Positions 60,042 to 64,000 of a DNA stretch of 64,000 nucleotides are shown piece by piece. Every line of letters starts with the position of its first letter. Position 1 is the first letter of the stretch. A program made the translations under genes and the position numbers. Below the pieces are notes generated by a model that saw only the letters and a list, made by a program, of their open reading frames with translations, did no database searches and was not told where the DNA came from. Source of the DNA: Flammeovirga agarivorans (GTDB taxonomy: Bacteria; Bacteroidota; Bacteroidia; Cytophagales; Flammeovirgaceae); contig NZ_JABAIL010000005.1 of NCBI RefSeq assembly GCF_012641475.1, positions 1 to 64,000 on the forward strand, given 5' to 3'.

Positions 60042-61301
60042 ATGCTAGACAAAACACATAACAAAAACGCTAAATCTTGGGTAGCTATTCCTGAGAACTC
60101 TGATTTTACGCTTCAGAATTTACCTTTTGGTATTTTTTCAACCAAAGACAATCCCAACAGAAGAGCAGGGGTAGCAATTGGTCATCAAATTGTTGATTTG
60201 GAAAAGATTACTTCTCATTTCCAGTCTATCCATGAGGATTTAAATACTGTTTTTTCTTCCTCTACTTTAAATGATTTTATTGCACTTGGTAAAGAAGTTC
60301 ATACTCAAGTAAGACATCAACTTTTTGATCTTTTATCTGAAGGAAATACATCAATTTCTGAAGCTGTATTAGTACAACAAAAAGATGCTACTTTACATTT
60401 ACCGATTCAGATTGGAGACTACACAGATTTCTATTCTTCTAAAGAACATGCGACCAATGTAGGAACAATGTTTAGAGGAAAAGACAATGCCTTGATGCCA
60501 AACTGGACACAAATGCCGATTGGATACCATGGTCGTTCTTCATCTATTGTAGTTTCTGGAACTCCTATACATCGACCAAAAGGACAAAAGATGCCTCCTA
60601 ACGCTGAACAACCAGTTTATGGCCCATCGTCTAGAATGGATATCGAATTAGAAATGGGATTTGTAATCGGTAAATCAACAAGTTTAGGAGATGTTGTAGA
60701 AGCAGAAAAAGCAGAAGACTATATCTTTGGAATGTTATTATTCAATGATTGGTCAGCTAGAGATATTCAAAAATGGGAATATGTTCCATTAGGACCATTT
60801 TTAGGAAAGAACTTTGGTTCTACGGTTTCTCCATGGATTGTAACTATGGATGCTCTAGAACCATTTAGAATAGAAGGTCCATCACAAGATCCAACTCCTC
60901 TATCCTATTTACAAACAACCGGAGCGAGAGCATTTGATATTCAATTGGAAGTAAGTATGCAACCTAAAGGAATAGCTCCTAAAGTAATTGCTCAATCCAA
61001 TTTTAAATACTTGTACTGGAGTATGAGTCAACAATTAGCTCATCAGACAGTAAATGGGTGTAATATTAATGTTGGAGATATGTATGCTTCAGGTACTATT
61101 TCTGGACCCACAAAGGATTCATTCGGTTCTTTATTAGAACTTACTTGGAACGGAACTGAACCTTTAACCATGTCGGATGGATCAGAGCGAACCTTTATCG
61201 AAGATTATGATACATTGATTTTGAAAGGTTGGTGTGAGAAAGATGGACTGAGAATTGGGTTTGGTGAAGCTATTGGTCAGATTCTACCATCAAAAGAATA
61301 A
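60042..61301 (+). CDS. fahA: Fumarylacetoacetase
   Basis: The enzyme hydrolyses fumarylacetoacetate to fumarate and acetoacetate, the last step of tyrosine and homogentisate degradation. The 419 residues match the family. The N-terminal SH3-like domain is followed by the FAA hydrolase core with DYTDFYSSKEHATNVGTMFR (metal Asp and catalytic His) and YHGRSSSIVVSGTPI, the metal-binding ELEMGFVIG (Glu ligands), LFNDWSARDIQKWEYVPLGPFLGKNF, and a C-terminal GDMYASGTISGP. It is transcribed alone. Other genes of the pathway (hmgA, hppD) are not in the window. Confidence 0.95.
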   Translation: MLDKTHNKNAKSWVAIPENSDFTLQNLPFGIFSTKDNPNRRAGVAIGHQIVDLEKITSHFQSIHEDLNTVFSSSTLNDFIALGKEVHTQVRHQLFDLLSEGNTSISEAVLVQQKDATLHLPIQIGDYTDFYSSKEHATNVGTMFRGKDNALMPNWTQMPIGYHGRSSSIVVSGTPIHRPKGQKMPPNAEQPVYGPSSRMDIELEMGFVIGKSTSLGDVVEAEKAEDYIFGMLLFNDWSARDIQKWEYVPLGPFLGKNFGSTVSPWIVTMDALEPFRIEGPSQDPTPLSYLQTTGARAFDIQLEVSMQPKGIAPKVIAQSNFKYLYWSMSQQLAHQTVNGCNINVGDMYASGTISGPTKDSFGSLLELTWNGTEPLTMSDGSERTFIEDYDTLILKGWCEKDGLRIGFGEAIGQILPSKE

Positions 61302-61348
61302 AAGGATATTTCATTCTTAATGATTTAAATAAAAACTGTTTTTCAGTG

Positions 61349-61383
61349 AAAAAAGGTATTTCTAAATGGAATACCTTTTTTAT
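61349..61383 (+). terminator. Terminator of fahA
   Basis: Perfect 12-bp stem AAAAAAGGTATT (61349-61360) / AATACCTTTTTT (61370-61381), nine-nt loop, T6 on the plus strand. Confidence 0.88.
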
Positions 61384-61479
61384 GGTACTATTTTTTTAGA
61401 AGCTTAATTGTTAACCTCGAAATGATTATCTTATTATACAAATACCTTATCTAAACAAAAGGTATCTACTTATTGATAT

Positions 61480-62703
61480 ATGAAAATTATCTACTTTTTA
61501 CTTTTTCTTATTTGTCTGCCATTCAAGTCTTCTGCTTTCGATCTTACTGCAGATATAGAAGCATTTTGCATTAACGATATTCCTTCGGTACCAATTGTCA
61601 TTACGATCACTCATAGTGCAGATGAAAGCTTTCATTCTATTACTGGATACGAAGAATTGGGAAGTATTATCGATACTGTATATACCAGTTCTACAGAAAC
61701 CAAATTAGGAGTTTTGGTGAACGATAACGTTACGGTAAAAATACATACACTGGCTATTGAGATGATTAACTCATCAGCAATAGTATCTTCTAACACTATT
61801 GATATAGATGTTTTTGGGTTAGTAAAAAGAACAGTTTACGATATCAATTTATCATATGATTGTTCTCTGTTAAGTATCAGTTTCAAAACAGAAGGAGACG
61901 TTACCGATAAAGAGGTGGTCAGAATTTATGTAGATGATAAATTTTTCAGAGAACAATCTCTAACGCTAGATAACAATATTGGTACTTTATCAAACCTTCT
62001 TATAGAAAGACCGACAACGGATACACTTTATTTTAAAATGTATCTGGAATCTTCAAGAAATAGTTCTTGTTTAGAAAGTCAGTGGGTGCAAGAAATATCA
62101 TTTGTGAGTCCATTGCCTCAGGCTACAATTTCTTCAAGTTATTCTCCTTCTGATGAAGTATATGGCGAAGTGACTTTTAATGCAGATTCTTCTATTAATA
62201 CTGGAAATCACCTTTGGGAAATTTATGAAAATGATGTGAAGATAGATGAAGTATTACTCTCCAGCGAAGAAGAGTTGGTCTATACTTTTGCTACTTCTAA
62301 TTTTGATAAAGGAGTCACTTCTCCTTTCAAAAAATATAGTGTGATACTTATTGCCACAGATGCCGAAGAAGCTGAAAATTGTAATGGGTTTAAAGATACT
62401 TTAGATCATGTACAGGTTCCGTATTTTCCGAGAGTAAAGGTACCTACAGCAGTATCAGTAAGGTCTTCTTTTGGAGAAGACAATGTTTTTAAGTTAAAGA
62501 TCCGAGAGAATGTAGGTATTTATCAATGTAATGTTAGAATCTTTGCTGCAAATCAGAAACAAGTGTATGAGTCCAATGATATCAACTTTGTTTTTGGAGA
62601 CAATGAAGAATTTACCGAGACCTTTTATACAGCACAGTTTTCATTATTATATGATGATGGATATGCAGAAAACTTTCAATCATCATTTATCATTACTCCT
62701 TAA
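61480..62703 (+). CDS. Secreted beta-rich protein paired with a PorP/SprF gene
   Basis: A 407-residue protein with signal peptide MKIIYFLLFLICLPFKSSAF (cut after SSA). The rest is beta-rich and Ser/Asp-rich with Ig-like character (SHSITGYEEL and TDTLYFKMYLESS type segments). Three or four cysteines are spaced as in extracellular folds. I do not see a canonical type IX secretion C-terminal domain (neither PNPA...Y nor the type-B GDG-containing ending). It is followed by a PorP/SprF gene 17 bp downstream, so it is the likely partner or substrate. Function is inference. Confidence 0.72.
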   Translation: MKIIYFLLFLICLPFKSSAFDLTADIEAFCINDIPSVPIVITITHSADESFHSITGYEELGSIIDTVYTSSTETKLGVLVNDNVTVKIHTLAIEMINSSAIVSSNTIDIDVFGLVKRTVYDINLSYDCSLLSISFKTEGDVTDKEVVRIYVDDKFFREQSLTLDNNIGTLSNLLIERPTTDTLYFKMYLESSRNSSCLESQWVQEISFVSPLPQATISSSYSPSDEVYGEVTFNADSSINTGNHLWEIYENDVKIDEVLLSSEEELVYTFATSNFDKGVTSPFKKYSVILIATDAEEAENCNGFKDTLDHVQVPYFPRVKVPTAVSVRSSFGEDNVFKLKIRENVGIYQCNVRIFAANQKQVYESNDINFVFGDNEEFTETFYTAQFSLLYDDGYAENFQSSFIITP

Positions 62704-62720
62704 GAGATCTAACTACTACT

Positions 62721-63767
62721 ATGACTTTACGATTTATTTTCATATTTACTTTTGTGATGTACTCGTTGATTGGTGTATCACAAGATTTACCAACGGGTAC
62801 TCCATTTTGGTTAAACTCTGCTCAAAACCCTGCCTTAGCAGGAACATCTATCAATAAAGGAACTGCTGCATTTCGCTATGGCTTTGCAAAAGATGGAATT
62901 GACTATGTAGATGCAGGTGGAGAATTAGGTTGGATGATGAAGAACGAGAATGGTTTAGGAGCAGGTATCAATTATCATCAAATTGTTTACCCATTGTCTA
63001 ATGATATTTCGGAAAACGGAACAGTAACCTATAGAAATGTCTCTTTGCCATTTTCAATGATTTTTAGAGATCGAGAAAATGCTTTTTCGATGGGTATTTC
63101 TTTAGGATACGAACAATATGCATTAGGTAATAATATTGGAGTGTATAGTAGTCAGTTAAGTACTACTTCAAATGCGATTGGAAATGCACCATCGTATGCA
63201 TTAAATAATCAGCAAGAGGGAAAATTAGATATTGGTATTGGTTTGAGCTTTTTCACTCATGAGCATTGGGTTGTAAGTTTTTCAGCATTACACCTTCAAC
63301 ATATTATTACTTCTAGTTCAGAAAGTTTATTTCATAATTCATATCCATTGATTAATACCTACGGACAGTATATTATTAATAATCCTCACAATGCTTTTGG
63401 ATGGGTATCTACAGCAGGTTATACATGGAATGGAAATACCCAGAGAATATTTTTATCTACAGAATTTAGAATGTCAATTATACAGATTGGTGGTGGATGG
63501 ACTCCCTATTATTCTAATAACTCTTTTGATCATATTGGATTTGTCTCTTCTTCAGTCAGTATTCCTTTTGGAGAAACAGCATCTTTAAACAGAAGAGGAA
63601 GAATTGAAAAAGCTTCAGATTCTATTTCTCTAAAATTGGTGTATTATCCATCTGTGGCGACAAGAACTTTAATTTATCCAGAATTAGAACTGACACTTTC
63701 TGCAAACATTGGGCAGGGAAAGTATACAGAGCAGTTGAAAAAATTGTGTACACTACCTAGAGATTAG
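62721..63767 (+). CDS. PorP/SprF-family type IX secretion membrane protein
   Basis: A 348-residue outer-membrane protein with signal peptide MTLRFIFIFTFVMYSLIGVSQ (first 20 residues MTLRFIFIFTFVMYSLIGVS). The conserved start WLNSAQNPALAGT (about residues 30-42), barrel strands ending in aromatic residues (GELGWMMKNENGLGAGINYH, FSMIFRDRENAFSMGISLGY) and the family length support PorP/SprF. In Flavobacterium SprF is needed for secretion of the adhesin SprB by the type IX system; paralogues are encoded next to their own secreted substrates. Here the upstream neighbour is the 407-residue secreted protein. Confidence 0.85.
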   Translation: MTLRFIFIFTFVMYSLIGVSQDLPTGTPFWLNSAQNPALAGTSINKGTAAFRYGFAKDGIDYVDAGGELGWMMKNENGLGAGINYHQIVYPLSNDISENGTVTYRNVSLPFSMIFRDRENAFSMGISLGYEQYALGNNIGVYSSQLSTTSNAIGNAPSYALNNQQEGKLDIGIGLSFFTHEHWVVSFSALHLQHIITSSSESLFHNSYPLINTYGQYIINNPHNAFGWVSTAGYTWNGNTQRIFLSTEFRMSIIQIGGGWTPYYSNNSFDHIGFVSSSVSIPFGETASLNRRGRIEKASDSISLKLVYYPSVATRTLIYPELELTLSANIGQGKYTEQLKKLCTLPRD

Positions 63768-64000
63768 ATGAATATTTCATTTATGTGAACAAATAATAAA
63801 CTGAATGTTTACAAAAATGTAGTATTATATTCTATCTAATTGTTGATGTTTGATATTAATTATTGATGTTTTGATTACTACCAGTATTTATTTTAACTCC
63901 ATTTTAGTTTTTTATACTTTTTACTGTTAATCAATGTAAACATTTTAGTGTACTGTGTTAAGTTGGATTAACTCATTTACATTCTTACCAATATCTTTCT
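63768..64000. other. Window end, no feature seen
   Basis: The last 233 bp are AT-rich, contain no credible frame and show no clear terminator hairpin after the PorP/SprF gene. The next gene would lie beyond the window. Confidence 0.4.

Overview
The window is chromosomal DNA from an AT-rich member of the Bacteroidota, most likely a marine Cytophagales (Flammeovirga-like; the genus is inference). The evidence is promoters of the TTG-N19-TAnnTTTG class, a GldN homologue and a PorP/SprF homologue of the type IX secretion/gliding system, two DUF1573 proteins, a DUF4175 giant, an N-terminally extended NusB and the nusB-ytxH-DUF1573-yajC-ybbR-coaE gene order. No phage, transposase, CRISPR array or resistance cassette was found. 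Nearly everything is core genome.

Layout. 1-463: three near-identical tandem promoters firing leftward out of the window, probably into an rRNA operon. 464-11.7 kb: secreted M14 carboxypeptidase, small secreted protein, ClpB, a 26-codon membrane peptide, GH15 glucosidase, DUF1573 protein, SPFH/Band-7 protein, TPR protein and TadA. 12-14.6 kb: two ECF sigma factors, one overlapping a small acidic protein and one overlapping a membrane-anchored beta-barrel protein. 14.9-23 kb: an Omp85-type barrel translationally overlapping a giant thioester alpha-2-macroglobulin lipoprotein, then GldN. 23.2-25.1 kb: a DUF349 protein interrupted by a 170-residue Gly/Tyr/Gln/Arg repeat. 25.5-29.4 kb: EttA and MutL. 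29.5-37 kb: lipoprotein, pterin dehydratase, PurH, CoaE, YbbR, YajC, DUF1573 lipoprotein, YtxH protein, NusB and an initiator tRNA. 37.2-45.4 kb: ComF, exonuclease III, peptide-binding lipoprotein, DUF4175 protein, RsbW-like ATPase and YbeY.

45.4-54.8 kb looks like the chromosome's replication and segregation centre. Two perfect ParB-binding parS sites (plus one degenerate site) lie between ybeY and mnmG (gidA). A 1.25-kb gene-free stretch at 50.17-51.42 kb holds seven perfect TTATNCACA DnaA boxes and an AT-rich segment, and five more perfect boxes lie in the next two gaps, before and after a SAM methyltransferase gene and just ahead of metG. I interpret 50.17-51.42 kb as oriC. The dnaA gene is not in the window.

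54.8-63.8 kb: MetRS, small membrane and TPR proteins, a secreted small protein, an ALDH3-type aldehyde dehydrogenase, fumarylacetoacetase, and a secreted protein paired with a PorP/SprF protein.

The observations that most deserve follow-up are the FUS/RGG-like low-complexity domain in the DUF349 protein, the parS pair and the DnaA-box pair that are each built into an intrinsic-terminator hairpin, the unexplained TGTGCGCAA and TTATAAACA motifs in oriC, the alpha-2-macroglobulin/Omp85 overlap, and the ECF sigma factor overlapping an inner-membrane-anchored beta-barrel protein.
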